A model generated the notes under the pieces. The model saw nothing but the letters and a program-made list of their open reading frames with translations, was not told where the DNA came from and did not search any database. Below, piece by piece: positions 45,321 to 54,949 of a DNA stretch of 64,000 nucleotides. The stretch lies in the NCBI GenBank assembly GCA_014904985.1, contig MU129000.1, positions 1 to 64,000 of the forward strand, read 5' to 3'. Each line of letters starts with the position of its first letter. The stretch's first letter is position 1. A program made the translations under genes and the position numbers. The stretch comes from Hydnum rufescens UP504. Taxonomy: Eukaryota; Basidiomycota; Agaricomycetes; Cantharellales; Hydnaceae.

Positions 45321-45543
45321 GGTTACCTAACAGTGGACAGGAGATATGAATTTTGATGTTGAGATGATACATCCACTTACAGCCTCTGGTGGTTTCAAAA
45401 CCCGCCTGCATATTCCTGGGGATGGCGGGTTCTTGGCGGGTTTTAGGCACGGGTCCACATTGGTACTCCCGCCCCATGGGGATTTCCCCCGCGGGGTCAA
45501 AACCCGTGGGTTTTGAAACCCCGTGCAATAGCCTATGGCAAAC

Positions 45544-46030
45544 TGCCAAGAGGAGCTTGGGTGCTGCAAAGCTGAACTCTCCAATCTATGTTGCTGGTTC
45601 ACAAAGCAGTATGCTGCTACCCAGCATACCTTTGATTTTTGCAATGGTAGGGGTTCCTTCCAACTTGACTGAATGTAAACTAACAACTCTGGGGATGTGG
45701 ACAGATGAAGATGTCAAATTCTTTGTCTTAATGGAGTTACATCACTTGCATGACCTGGTCAACAACTGGAAACATCACACAGCAGGACTTCTTGGTAGGG
45801 ATGGGTGGGTGGACTGGGGAAACATTCCAGACCAACTGCCTCCATTACAGAGGGCATGGGTCTGCCGACAAGGTAGAGCCCAGGCTGAGGAAGTTTTATC
45901 ACCTGGGGAAGAAGAGGCTGAAGAAGCAAGTTCTGATGATGATGAAAATGGGGAGTTGGAAGAAGGACCTGAGGCAGAGGACCTCACATTCCTAACCTCC
46001 CTTGATCTGGTTCTGGGACATGAGGATTAA
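45544..46030 (+). pseudogene. KDZ transposase, C-terminal end (downstream piece)
   Basis: Resumes the frame broken at 41100: CQEELGCCKAELSNLCCWFT, then a 58-bp intron (45647-45704, GTAGGG..CTAAC..ACAG). The next exon is joined in frame as FCND-EDVKFFVLMELHHLHDLV and runs through WGNIPDQLPPLQRAW to an acidic tail (EEEAEEASSDDDENGELEEG). TAA is at 46028. Related KDZ proteins end in the same order of blocks. Apart from the hAT-like insertion this end of the gene is undamaged. Confidence 0.82.
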
Positions 46031-46402
46031 CCTAGCACACTGGTCACAAATGTACTATTAGTTAGCCCCTTAGACTTAGATGCCAGAGATACCCCCAATA
46101 TACTATTGTGCCTGGCCAAAAAAATGTTCTCAAGTTGCATAATGGGGCCCCATTTGGGTGATGCAAAAAGATGAGGCTGTGAGGAAGGCTCATTTTGGGG
46201 CCATAATAGGGCCCCATTGAACCATAATGGGGCCCCATATGCTTTATTGGAGCCCCATTGGGGCTGACTCCAATGATTCTCCAATATTGAATTATTGATT
46301 GGCACCCCTATGGCACCCCATCACTATTAGACCTACTTAGGTACCAAATAGTGCCCGATATTTGATACCTATCATAGGTATCAAATATGGCTGACCAGCC
46401 TG
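46031..46402 (-). repeat. Right subterminal and terminal inverted repeat of the KDZ-type element
   Basis: 46140-46270 holds four palindromic words of the AATGGGGCCCCATT type. The terminal repeat (46402 inwards) reads CAGGCTGGTCAGCC, TTTGATACC, GATAGGTATC, CGGGCACTATTTGG, TACCTAAGTAGGT and AATAGTGATGGGG, parallel to the left end. Confidence 0.75.
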
Positions 46403-46410
46403 AAATGTGT

Positions 46411-47502
46411 CTTATCACTAGCAATCTGGATTGCAAGAATTGTTGTCCCAATTGGAAGAGATTCCTGTTGGGTATCATTTGTATATTAGTGCATCATAAT
46501 CCATACTCAGCATCAGATCATCATACCTGATGTTCCCACCATAGATCCCCTGTTGACATTTCATGATAGATACGAGACTGTCTATGTGCAGTATAGACCT
46601 TCCTAGGCTCAAAATCCATCTTGCTGGCAAACATAGGGTTTTGAAACAAGAACTCCACACACTCCACAGGATCATGGCAAAAAAATGACATGGTTCATTT
46701 GGGGCTTCTGGTAGAACTACACCAGCTGATTTCCAGAGTGGGGCATGAGGCATATGCCCTTCAATATGTGAATTCATCTCCTTAGCAGATCTGAATGAAA
46801 ATGGATGCTTTTGAATCTACACATTAATGTTACAGCAAGACTCTGAAAAGCAAAGGATAGAAGATGGGGACTTACATAGGATAGCTTTAGAAAGTGATCA
46901 ATAGCTGCTTGTGACAGTCCCTCAGTCAAAAGCCAAGCAATGACCTCAAACTCTTCCTCATCTGCCCAGGGCTTGAAAGGGAAAAGAGGATCCTCCTGTG
47001 AAAGTAGTCTCTCCCAGTCACCTATTCCCTTTCCATACCACTGTGCAGCACCCAGTATTGTCTCCTCAATCCATGTCACACCTTCAGTTTCATCAGCAGC
47101 ACTGAATTCATCTGGAGGAAGGCTGGTGTTGTGCTCACTGGGTGGGACCAATTCATCAGCAGTTCCAGAGTTGCCAAAACTCCAGGGGTGTTTGTAGTTT
47201 TGCAGGTTGTCTAGGGAAAGATCAGTGCCAGGTGCACCAAATGGATCTGATTTGTCCACATTGCTAGAGCCGCTGGGGCCAGGGTGGTTTCTGTAGTTTG
47301 GCAGATCAATCCCACTCATATTTGTCATCATGTGTTCCTCATGAACCTTGCAATGGTGATGGACCTGAGCAGCATGACAAGAGGCTGTCTGTGTGATATG
47401 ATTATTAATACTGCAGTCCATATCCTTCACCTGAGTATGACAGTATGGGCATTGTGGCTGAGCTTGACTTGAGAAGAGACAAGCTGTTGAGGTTTGGGGC
47501 AT
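46411..47502 (-). pseudogene. Plavaka-family transposase, N-terminal half
   Basis: Begins MPQTSTACLFSS at 47502. An N-terminal C2H2-type zinc finger (CPYCHTQVKD...H...C) lies at about 47450-47380. Then come a long linker and the block PWADEEEFEVIAWLLTEGLS (~46960) with AAIDHFLKL, typical of Plavaka proteins. An intron follows (about 46785-46877). The second exon, shifted by one base near 46680, has ECVEFLFQNPMFASKMDF and VYTAHRQSRIYHEMSTGDLW. The end, again shifted, is a TTILAIQIASDKTHF-like segment at the insertion point. This D-K-T-H block continues in frame at 16289. CpG-poor and frameshifted, so inactive. Confidence 0.85.
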
Positions 47503-47603
47503 CAGCTACTGATGGGATGGATGTTTTTTTTTTTTTGGAGTTTTCCATAACCCCATCACATTGTGTTCCCCAGTTTTTCTGCTAGAGGTCTACTCAGACT
47601 ACA

Positions 47604-47996
47604 ATGGCTATTACTCACTATGGTGGCTCTGTTGAAAAAGCTCCTACTCACCATCCCAAGCCAGGAAGCAAGAAAAATGTTGCAGCTCAGGCAGCCAAGA
47701 AAGGGAAGCAGAACAGAAGAAAAAATGGCCATAAGTCACCTGATCAGACCATGAGTTCACCTGTCATGTCAGCCCATGGGCTGCCCCTGCCTCATACTCC
47801 AAGGGGATCAAAACAGCAACCAGCAGGGCATATGTCAGGAGGTCATCATGACAATGAAGATGAAGATGAGGACAAAATCACTGGTGAAAATGAAGGTGAA
47901 AATGAAAACAACAGTGACAACAAAAACAATGGTGAAATAGGCAATCATGTCAATGTCACCAGTCAGCATCATGGTAGTGCTGAACATGAGTTGTGA
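47604..47996 (+). CDS. Hypothetical basic/acidic protein or fragment
   Basis: 130-residue open frame divergent from the Plavaka gene (about 100 bp between starts). The N-terminal half is lysine-rich (KNVAAQAAKKGKQNRRKNG), the C-terminal half acidic and asparagine-rich (DNEDEDEDKITGENEGENEN). It could be the first exon of a Plavaka-associated protein. No family was recognised. It ends 84 bp before the foldback. Confidence 0.4.
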   Translation: MAITHYGGSVEKAPTHHPKPGSKKNVAAQAAKKGKQNRRKNGHKSPDQTMSSPVMSAHGLPLPHTPRGSKQQPAGHMSGGHHDNEDEDEDKITGENEGENENNSDNKNNGEIGNHVNVTSQHHGSAEHEL

Positions 47997-48205
47997 ACTC
48001 CCCACCACAAATTTTAGATCATTCTGCACTGATGCTACTCATACTAGACCATGATATCAATATGAGACTTGATCCCACTGTGGAAGATAAAAACATCCAG
48101 TATCAGAAAATGCGAAATTACACCACTTCCAGCCATTGAACAATCACCTGACCAATTACAAAATTAATTACAGCTACATGCAGAAACTGAATTCATTCTG
48201 TAACT

Positions 48206-48690
48206 CTGTCAGTTTTGATCAGAGAGGTATGCCCATATGACGCTTGGAAAGCCACGATTCACACCTTTCGAATGGTACCAAACACAAGTCGAACAGATGA
48301 AAACTGCACTCTCCAGGTTAAGTTTACTATCAAAATCCAGGATTTCCAGTAAAAAAAAACAAATTTCTCTGTCAGTTCGCATCCAATCCTCTTGAAACAA
48401 CCACGCCTAGAAAGATATAAAAAATCTGCATCCAACGGTACTGAGAACATGAAGAACAGATAAAATATGCACTCTACAGAATGATTTTACTATCAGAATC
48501 AACACCCATCAGTAAAAACTGAATTTCTCTGTCAGTTTGCATCCAATCTGCTCGGAACTGCTGCGCCCAGAAAGCTATTAAAAATCCACATTGAATGGTA
48601 CCAAGAATGCCTATTACAGATACAAACTGCTGTCTCTGCATCAAATCCCACACCATGCACTTGTTCCTATTATTAACCAGTAACAAAAAC
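48206..48690 (-). repeat. ~160-bp tandem repeats in the left foldback arm
   Basis: The word CTGTCAGTT recurs at 48206, 48369 and 48529. Units also share GCATCCAATC, GCGCCCAGAAAG or GCCTAGAAAG, and a TTTACTATCA(G/A)AATC step. Inverted counterparts are at 51420-51850 and diverged relatives at 3240-3560. Confidence 0.8.
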
Positions 48691-49705
48691 ATCTTAACCA
48701 CTGGACTAGGCTCAGATTAATCTCCAAAACCCAGAGATGTCCCTTAATTTCACTTCCCATGAGCTCCAAGACACATCACAAGACCAGTGACATCATGCTC
48801 CAACTACTCCACAAGCTCAGCAAACTAGTGACATCATTTCCTTTATGAATCCTTTTGTTCTCTTTATGAATGACATCACTATGATATCACTATGACATCA
48901 CACTCTATGGATGACTCAGCTATGACCACATTATGACATCATTTCTTTATTTTTCTTTTGTTCTACTCCACTATGACTCCCCCATGACATCACTATGATC
49001 TCATAGCTTTATTACTCTTTTGTTCTTGCTCCATGCACAGCCACCTTCAGATAGGTATATAAGCTAGCAGATTTTCTTGTACCCCCCATCTCCTCACTCT
49101 GGAAATCAACCACTGTCTACTACTGTCTACCATTCTGCTTATAATCTAAAGAACTGTCTATCTAAAGCCATCTGGAGCTAAGTCATCTTCAAGGTTGTTG
49201 AGACCAAGCTACTGGAAGCCATCTATGCGAAATACTGAAGCCAAGGATAGTTGCAGAACCTAAGGTTAGAGTTGCTGGACATCCAAGGAAAAAGTAAGCA
49301 TAATGAAATAGAAGTCAGGAAAGAAGATTGAAGCATACTAACAAAACTAACCAAGCATTGACCATTCTATAACCCACAGATATCCACATTTTGACCAGGA
49401 GGACATAAACAAGGACACACAAATATCAGTAAACAAATGAACACAACATGAACATGTATAAGCCTTTCTACAAGCATCCCCCACATATAAGCCTTCCTAT
49501 AAGCATCTATGATATATCATTGACTATAGCTAGTCCATATCACATTCCATTCTCCAATAAACACATACACATCTTGCAGAGAGTGATCAACCATTGAAGC
49601 AAACCAACCCATTTGAATAAACAGAAACACAGTCTCCCATCTACACACTGGCTGAACCAGATTTTGATTTGACAGTCATCAGAGCTCCCAACCCTTCTTC
49701 TATAG

Positions 49706-49905
49706 TGGTCACAATTCACAGTGGCCTCCCTAAGCCAGTTGACTATGATGATCCCATAGAGCACAAGGGTAACAGTAGGTGTGAGCCAAAAGTAGGCATA
49801 TTCACTACTGATCTTTGGTCTTGATGACTTGAGGGTCCTGTCAGTGATCCAACACCATGGGCTGAGTGGGTGAAAAGGCAAAAGAAAATTGATGCAATTA
49901 TATTC
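49706..49905 (-). pseudogene. Receptor-like gene copy 1, exon 6, inside the foldback loop
   Basis: Matches exon 6 and the 3' half of intron 5 of the receptor genes at 59046-60685 and 62498-64000. It encodes PWCWITDRTLKSS, ISSEYAYFWL and YGIIIVNWLREAT. The other exons of this copy lie 2.4 kb away (52270-54949) beyond the right arm. Intron 5 is split between the words at 49905 and about 52275. Exons 7 and 8 are missing. Confidence 0.75.
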
Positions 49906-50390
49906 CTCTTAGTCCAATGCAGAGGAGCAGCTAGCATAGTCTCATAACCAGACTGTCTGTGATGGTCTGGTCAAATAGGACTTCCTGTTGAATGGTGAAA
50001 CATACTTCTGATCCCACCAATCATAAAAAGTTTTGATTGGAGATAGCCAAATGGTTTGGTTGCTCTTTGAATATGACAAATTTAACCAGACCTCATACTC
50101 AGATTGGTTTAGGGGGAATCTCAGCCAGATGACTTCAAAGAGGGTAGAAATAAATTTAATATCTTGTAGTATTTATTCTTACATCCGCTATAGAAGAAGG
50201 GTTGGGAGCTCCGATGACTGTCAAATCAAAATCTGGTTCAGCCAGTGTGTAGATGGGAGACTGTATTTCTGTTGTTATTCGTAGGGCTGGTTCACTTCAA
50301 TGGTTGATCACACTCTGTAAGACGTGTATGGTGTTCAGTGGAGAATAGGAAGGGATATGGACTAGCTGTAGTCAATGATATATCGTGTAG

Positions 50391-50597
50391 GATGCTTGTA
50401 GAAAGGCTTATACATCTGTGATGCTTGTAGAAAGGCTTATACGTCATGTGGGATGCTTATAGAAAGGCTTATACGTCTGGGATGCTTGTAGAAAGGCTTA
50501 TACGTCTGGGATGCTTGTAGAAAGGCTTATACGTCGTGTGGGATGCTTATAGAAAGGCTTATACGTCTGGGATGCTTGTGGAAAGGCTTATACATCG
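50391..50597 (+). repeat. 29-32-bp tandem repeat, about seven units
   Basis: Each unit is GATGCTTGTAGAAAGGCTTA plus TACGTCTGG or TACGTCGTGTGG. The left arm has only two units at the mirrored place (49458-49510), so the array grew after the arms separated. Confidence 0.9.
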
Positions 50598-51419
50598 TTC
50601 GTGTTGTGTTGGTCTGTTTACTGATATTTGTGTATTCTTGTTTATGTTCTCCTGGTCAAAATGCGGATATCTGTGGGTTATAGACTGGTCAGTGCTTGGT
50701 TAGTCTTGTTAGTATGTTTCTTTCTTCTTTCTTCAAAACCTGATACATATTTCGTTATGCTTACTTTTCCTTGGATGTCCAGCAACTCTAACCTTAGGTC
50801 CTGCAACTGTCCTTGGCTTTGGTGATTCACGTAGAGGGCTACCAGTGGCTTTGTCTCAACAACCTTGAAGATGACTTAGCTCCAGATGGCTTATAGATAG
50901 ACTGTTCTTTAGAGGCAAGCAGAAAAGTTGACAGTGGTTGACAGTAATGATTTCCAGAGAGGAGATTATTGTGTTGGGGGTACAGGAAATCTACCAGCTT
51001 TTATACCTTTCTGAAGGTGGCTGTGTTTAAGAAATATGACTCCCCCATGGGTGAGTCATATGTGAGTCATAGGTGAGAACAAAAGAAAAATAACAAGATG
51101 ATGTAATAATGCGGTCATAGCTGAGTCATTCATAAAGAGAACAAAAGGAATCATGAGGGGTGATGTCATAGTGATGTCATTCATAAAGAGAACAAAAGGA
51201 ATCATGAGGGGGGGTGATGTCACCAATTTGCTGAGCATGTGGAATGCTTGGAGCATGTGGTCACTGACCATGTGGAGCATTTTGGAGGCGAAATGAAAGG
51301 ATATCTCTGGGTTTTGGAGATTAATTTGAGCATAGTCCAGTGGTTAAGGTGTTTTGTTGTTGGTTGATAATGGGGACAAGTGCATGGGATGGGATTCGAT
51401 GCAGAAACAGCAGTTTGCA

Positions 51420-51850
51420 TCCGTAATAGACGTTCTTGGTATCATTAGATGCGGATTTTTCACAGCTTTCTGGACGCGGTGGTTCCGAGAAGATCCGGCG
51501 TAAACTGACAGAGAAATTCGTTTTTTACTGATGGGTGTTGATTCTGATAGTAATATCGCTCTGTAGAGTTCAGTTTTGATCTGTTCTTCGCGTGCTCGGT
51601 ACTGTCGGATGCGGATTTTTTATATCTTTCTAGGCGCGGTTGTTCCGAAAGGATTGAATGCGAACTGACGGAGAAATTCGTTTTTTACTGGAAATTCCGG
51701 ATTTTGGTAGTAAAACTGGCCTGGAGAGTGCAGTTCTGGTCCGTTCGACTTGTGTTTGGTACCGTTCGAAAGGTGTGAATCGTAGCTTTCTAAACATTAT
51801 ATGGGCGTACCTCTCCGATCAAAACTGACAGAGTTATAGAACAAATTCGA
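51420..51850 (+). repeat. ~160-bp tandem repeats in the right foldback arm
   Basis: Three units with GATGCGGATTTTT, GCTTTCTGGACGCGGT or TCTAGGCGCGGTTGTTCC, and CTGACAGAGAAATTCG. This arm keeps more CpG than the left arm. Confidence 0.8.
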
Positions 51851-51957
51851 TTTCCGCGCGTAGCTGTAATTAATTTCGTAATTGGTCATGTGATCCTCCA
51901 ATGGCTGGAAGTGGTGTGATTTCGCATTTTCTGATACTGGATGTTTTTATCTTCCAC

Positions 51958-52269
51958 ACCACTAACAAATGGAGAAGTGGCAGAGTTGGCAAGTCCTGGT
52001 TTGCTTCCAGCTCTCACTTGTTGCATGGTCTCATCATCTGGAACATTCACACTGTCTGGGAGAGACTCCAGGAACTTTCTTTCCCCACCCACCCACCCTT
52101 CACTTTGCTGACTGCCTTAGTTGTGAGAGCAGCAGATAATCCCACCCACCCGCACAGTCATATTTGCCACCTCATGCACCAAGATCAGTGAAGCAATTGC
52201 TTTGCAATCTCTCACACAGCCACACCAGTAGACAACATGTTTTGGTTGACAAGCAAACAGATACAAACT
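51958..52269. other. Spacer between foldback and receptor copy 1
   Basis: Unrecognised sequence lying inside what was intron 5 of the receptor gene. It contains short direct repeats (CACCCACCC, CAAGCAAAC) and no gene. Confidence 0.4.
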
Positions 52270-52356
52270 CACTAGCAAGCAAACACTGGATGACACAGTG
52301 GAAAAACCCTACCCAGTGTTCCCAGAGTAATGTGGGATAGTCATGGGGGAATAATG

Positions 52357-52541
52357 TGTTGGAGTAGACAGTTATTGGCTATGGCATATTAGTGTCACAT
52401 GCCCATTTGTGGGCGGCCTCTACCCCTCCCTGCTCTTCTGGCCTGCTCTAGGGCCAACCCTTTTATTATATATAGCATAGGTACTACATGTAGTTTCCCA
52501 CTGGTTTGTACCTCCGCGACACACGAGGTTCTTTATCCCAA
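52357..52541. mobile_element. 185-bp insertion, solo-LTR-like or short non-autonomous element
   Basis: Interrupts exon 5 of receptor copy 1 and is flanked by the 7-bp repeat AATAATG (52350-52356 and 52542-52548). The uninterrupted site is seen in copy 3 near 63360. It begins TGTTGGAG and has a TATATATAGCAT stretch like a small LTR promoter, but ends ATCCCAA rather than CA. The class is therefore open. Confidence 0.7.
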
Positions 52542-53160
52542 AATAATGATCATAAGAAAGAGAAAGAGGTAGATCAAGACAATCATAGCCACCGCAAGCC
52601 GAAGTGCTTGTGACCGACTGAGCTTGCCGGGGAACATGGTGTGCAGAAATGTCATGACAGCTATGATGGATAAGCACTGATCAGGGACACGCTAACCGAA
52701 AGTCCGTATCCAAGACGCACAGACTCCGACATCTCCAATCTGTTGGAGCACGGCTGCAATGGGGAGATGTGTCCAGCAAAGTTCACTGGGGCTATCGCAT
52801 AACTGGACAGATTCACCTTGGGCAGTACAATATGAACCCTCAGTAACTTTCCCATTGAACGCCCACCGCACAGTGAGGATATTCCCCATCGCTTGTATAC
52901 TGTTCAGTCGAATTAGCGACGCTTCCACCCTGTTTGGACTAGACACTTGCATATCCATGAATATGGCAACAAGAAATAAGAGAGAGACTGGCTGGAGTGA
53001 GTAGTCCTCTGGGACCCAATCGCCATGAAGCTGGTAATTTTTGATCGCCCGACGCTGGGCAGTGCGAGAGATTCATCGCTGTTGAGCGTACGCCAGGGAA
53101 AAATACTTACAACGAGGAGTATTGTTGGGCCTATAAAAGACACAAAGGCCACTCCAGCGA

Positions 53161-54800
53161 TGAATATCTCGATATTTTACCTGCAACTACCGGCTGCTCC
53201 CGAAGGGCGCCAAGGGCAGGGGACCGAAGGTCCAGGGGGTAGAGTGTATATACATGGGAGAATATGAAGACATTAAAATATCGTCCATGACCGCAGACCT
53301 CAAACTCCTTCGTCCTGAGATACCATGACCAATATCAGTTGGGATTCCGCACTTTATGTAGTTTCGGCTTCTATCTTGGTTGTCGGATACATATCATGAT
53401 TTAGAGTGAGCTTTCGTATGCGGGTATTTTGTAGACGGCTGGCTAGGTCCCGAGAGGAGGGCGCTGGCGCACGGTCTCTTCGTTTCCTGACAGTTTTCGT
53501 TTTCTCTCCGAACGTAGCAAAGGGGGCAAGTCGCGGATGTTGTCGTCGTCGACCTCGATATCATTGTCCGAAAGGGATCGACATGGTAGCGGGTGATCAT
53601 TAGGCTGGGTGAGGGCGATCTTCGAGTCCCTCTTTGGGGCGCGTTCCTCGTATCGGGATGTCTTGCATGGAAATCCAAGGACGAAAATGGTGTGAGCGTT
53701 GAAGAATCGTTGCGCATCGGGTTGATGAGCAAAAGTGAGGACTACTGAGGCGCTGAGAGGTCGCGGGATCCTGTTCTCGGATACGAGCCATCGTGCGGGG
53801 AGTGGGCGTACGAAGCTGGGGAATTCAGCAAAATTGGCTGCGATCTCATGTTCAACTTCGGTTGGGCTAATCTGAGATCCATCATCTCGTGTCAAAGGGA
53901 CGTGGTCAAGTTTCACTCGGAAATATTGGCTATCAGGGCATCCTTGAGCCTTTTCAAAACGTGGGAATAGGGTTTTGGCAATAAGAGTCGCATAAGGGTG
54001 GAGGTCATTGGCCGTGCAAGAGGGCGAGCAATGGCGATTGGGTTACCAGCAATAGAGTAGAGGACAGACATTATTGCAATGTTAGTGGGGGCATGTGCTG
54101 CTTGGAGGGTATGGTTGACTTTGTCGACTACTGTTTGACCCATTAATCGCTCGTCGGGTGGGATAGGTGGCCAAATTTGGATGTTGAGGCGACTGGGGTG
54201 ATTCCGACGCGTCGGGCTTTGGGGAGTGCGAACTGGGAAGAGCGGTTTGGAAGAGCGGCGAGTTGGGGTTATAGGTTTGGGGTGTTTCGATTGTGTCCAT
54301 GTACTGTGTGTAGGGTGGGCGGGTATGTCTGCTACAACGGAGGCTGGAATTGGTTGAGCAATATTCACAGAATTGGCCTTCGGAGTGGGGTTAACATTGG
54401 AGGCGATGATGGTGTCAGTGAGGAGTATGTTCTGCTTTACGAGCTCTGCATTTGTATTGGTGAGGGTGAGGACTGCATTGACGTGTGATGCGTGATCCTT
54501 CTGCTGGTAAGTGAGGAAGGCTTGTGTAGTTCTGGCACGGTACTCAGGAGTCTTGTCGAATGCAGAAGAGTGCAGTAACCAGATCATGTTAGCATGTTCA
54601 GGTGACAGTTCGACCGTTTGAAGCAAAAGAAGCGCGCCTTGGAGGAGGAGGCTACTGTTGTGGCGTCGAGTGGTGCGTAGGGCTGGGAGCCTTCCGAGTC
54701 GTCAGCGGCATCCGGGACGACGGGGGCGGTTTCCTTTGGTGGGGATTTGCCTGTGGAGGGGCGATGATGATGCTTTGGCATGGTGGTTCGGTGTGTATGT
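53161..54800 (-). mobile_element. ORF1-only half-LINE with 14-bp target duplication
   Basis: Flanked by a perfect 14-bp duplication GGCCACTCCAGCGA (53147-53160 and 54801-54814), which rejoins exon 1 of receptor copy 1. Minus strand: a 19-base leader, ORF1 from 54781, about 280 bp of 3' sequence ending GTAAAATATCGAGATATTCA. No endonuclease or RT region is present, so it must have been mobilised in trans. It is CpG-rich, hence probably young. Confidence 0.85.
53443..54781 (-). pseudogene. LINE ORF1 (Gag-like) of the half-LINE
   Basis: Starts MPKHHHRPSTGKSPPKETAP at 54781. The middle has the coil-like HASHVNAVLTLTNTNAELVK (~54480). A proline/arginine-rich linker follows, then NIAIMSVLYSIAG, and the RRM-like end block of Tad ORF1 proteins (RPLPARWLVSENRIPRPLSA and SVVLTFAHQPDAQRFF, ~53800-53700). 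It ends at 53443 after an acidic/basic tail. Two one-base shifts (about 54640 and 53950) separate three frames. The rest reads cleanly for about 445 codons. Confidence 0.75.
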
Positions 54801-54949
54801 GGCCACTCCAGCGAGAAGCTGAAGTAGGCGTTTCGCGTGAGCTACGGTGGTGGGCAAGCAATGGAATAGCCACGACGCACAAGGAGTCCCGAGGGAAGCG
54901 CGAAGTTGTTCTGAAGAGACGTGCTCCAGTTGTCAGTGGTATTCGCCAT

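Larger units (their letters stand above)
41101..45535. mobile_element. hAT-like TIR element carrying array B
   Basis: Terminal inverted repeats of 13 perfect bases, TAGGCTATTGCAC, extending to 18 with one mismatch (next bases A/G GGGT), flanked by a perfect 8-bp duplication TGGCAAAC (41093-41100 and 45536-45543). Removal restores the KDZ reading frame. Subterminal 200-250 bp at both ends are rich in CCCGCGGGG-like words and AAACCC/GGGTTT runs. Size 4435 bp. No transposase is encoded. TIR and 8-bp duplication fit the hAT superfamily. Nearly all the interior is array B. Confidence 0.88.
16298..46402 (+). mobile_element. 30.1-kb KDZ-type DNA transposon inserted in a Plavaka gene
   Basis: Bounded by terminal inverted repeats (CACCTCGGGCAGCC... 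on the left, CAGGCTGGTCAGCC... on the inverted right) and a perfect 8-bp target duplication, AAATGTGT, at 16290-16297 and 46403-46410. Removing it joins the two Plavaka halves in frame across the D-K-T-H motif. The right end encodes the C-terminus of a KDZ transposase on the plus strand. The left half carries two minus-strand cargo genes. It contains two younger insertions, a gypsy element and a hAT-like element. Without them the element would be about 13.8 kb. The catalytic core of the transposase is not visible, so this copy is probably internally deleted. Confidence 0.88.
48080..51957. mobile_element. Foldback structure with 1.6-1.8-kb inverted arms
   Basis: Left arm 48080-49705 and right arm 50198-51957 are inverted copies, starting GTGGAAGATAAAAACATCC at both outer ends and meeting the loop with CTATAGAAGAAGGGTTGGGA. 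Landmarks recur in mirrored order: the ~160-bp repeats, AACCACTGG/CCAGTGGTT, CATCTTCAAGG, and the CTTTCTACAAGCATC repeat. The 492-base loop holds a receptor gene exon. No transposase frame is present. No clear target duplication was seen. It may be a foldback transposon or two copies of one element inserted in opposite orientation. Confidence 0.8.
52270..54949 (-). pseudogene. Receptor-like (7TM) gene copy 1, exons 1-5, disrupted
   Basis: Start MANTTDNWSTSLQNNFALPS at 54949. The same exon order as copy 2 follows: exon 2 with the SLQPVSLLF transmembrane segment (~52990), a GC-AG intron at about 52890-52940, exon 3 with AMGNILTVRWAFNGKVTEGS (~52880) and YCTAQG, exon 4 with AVLQQIGDVGV, and exon 5 with MTFLHTMFPGKL. 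Three insertions break it: the half-LINE in exon 1 (14-bp duplication), a 185-bp insertion in exon 5 and the foldback in intron 5. A one-base loss near 54880 also shifts exon 1. Non-functional. Confidence 0.8.

Noticed and set aside
52357..52541. Definite solo LTR
   Set aside because: It starts TG and has a TATA-like stretch but does not end CA, and the duplication is 7 bp, so the class is left open.
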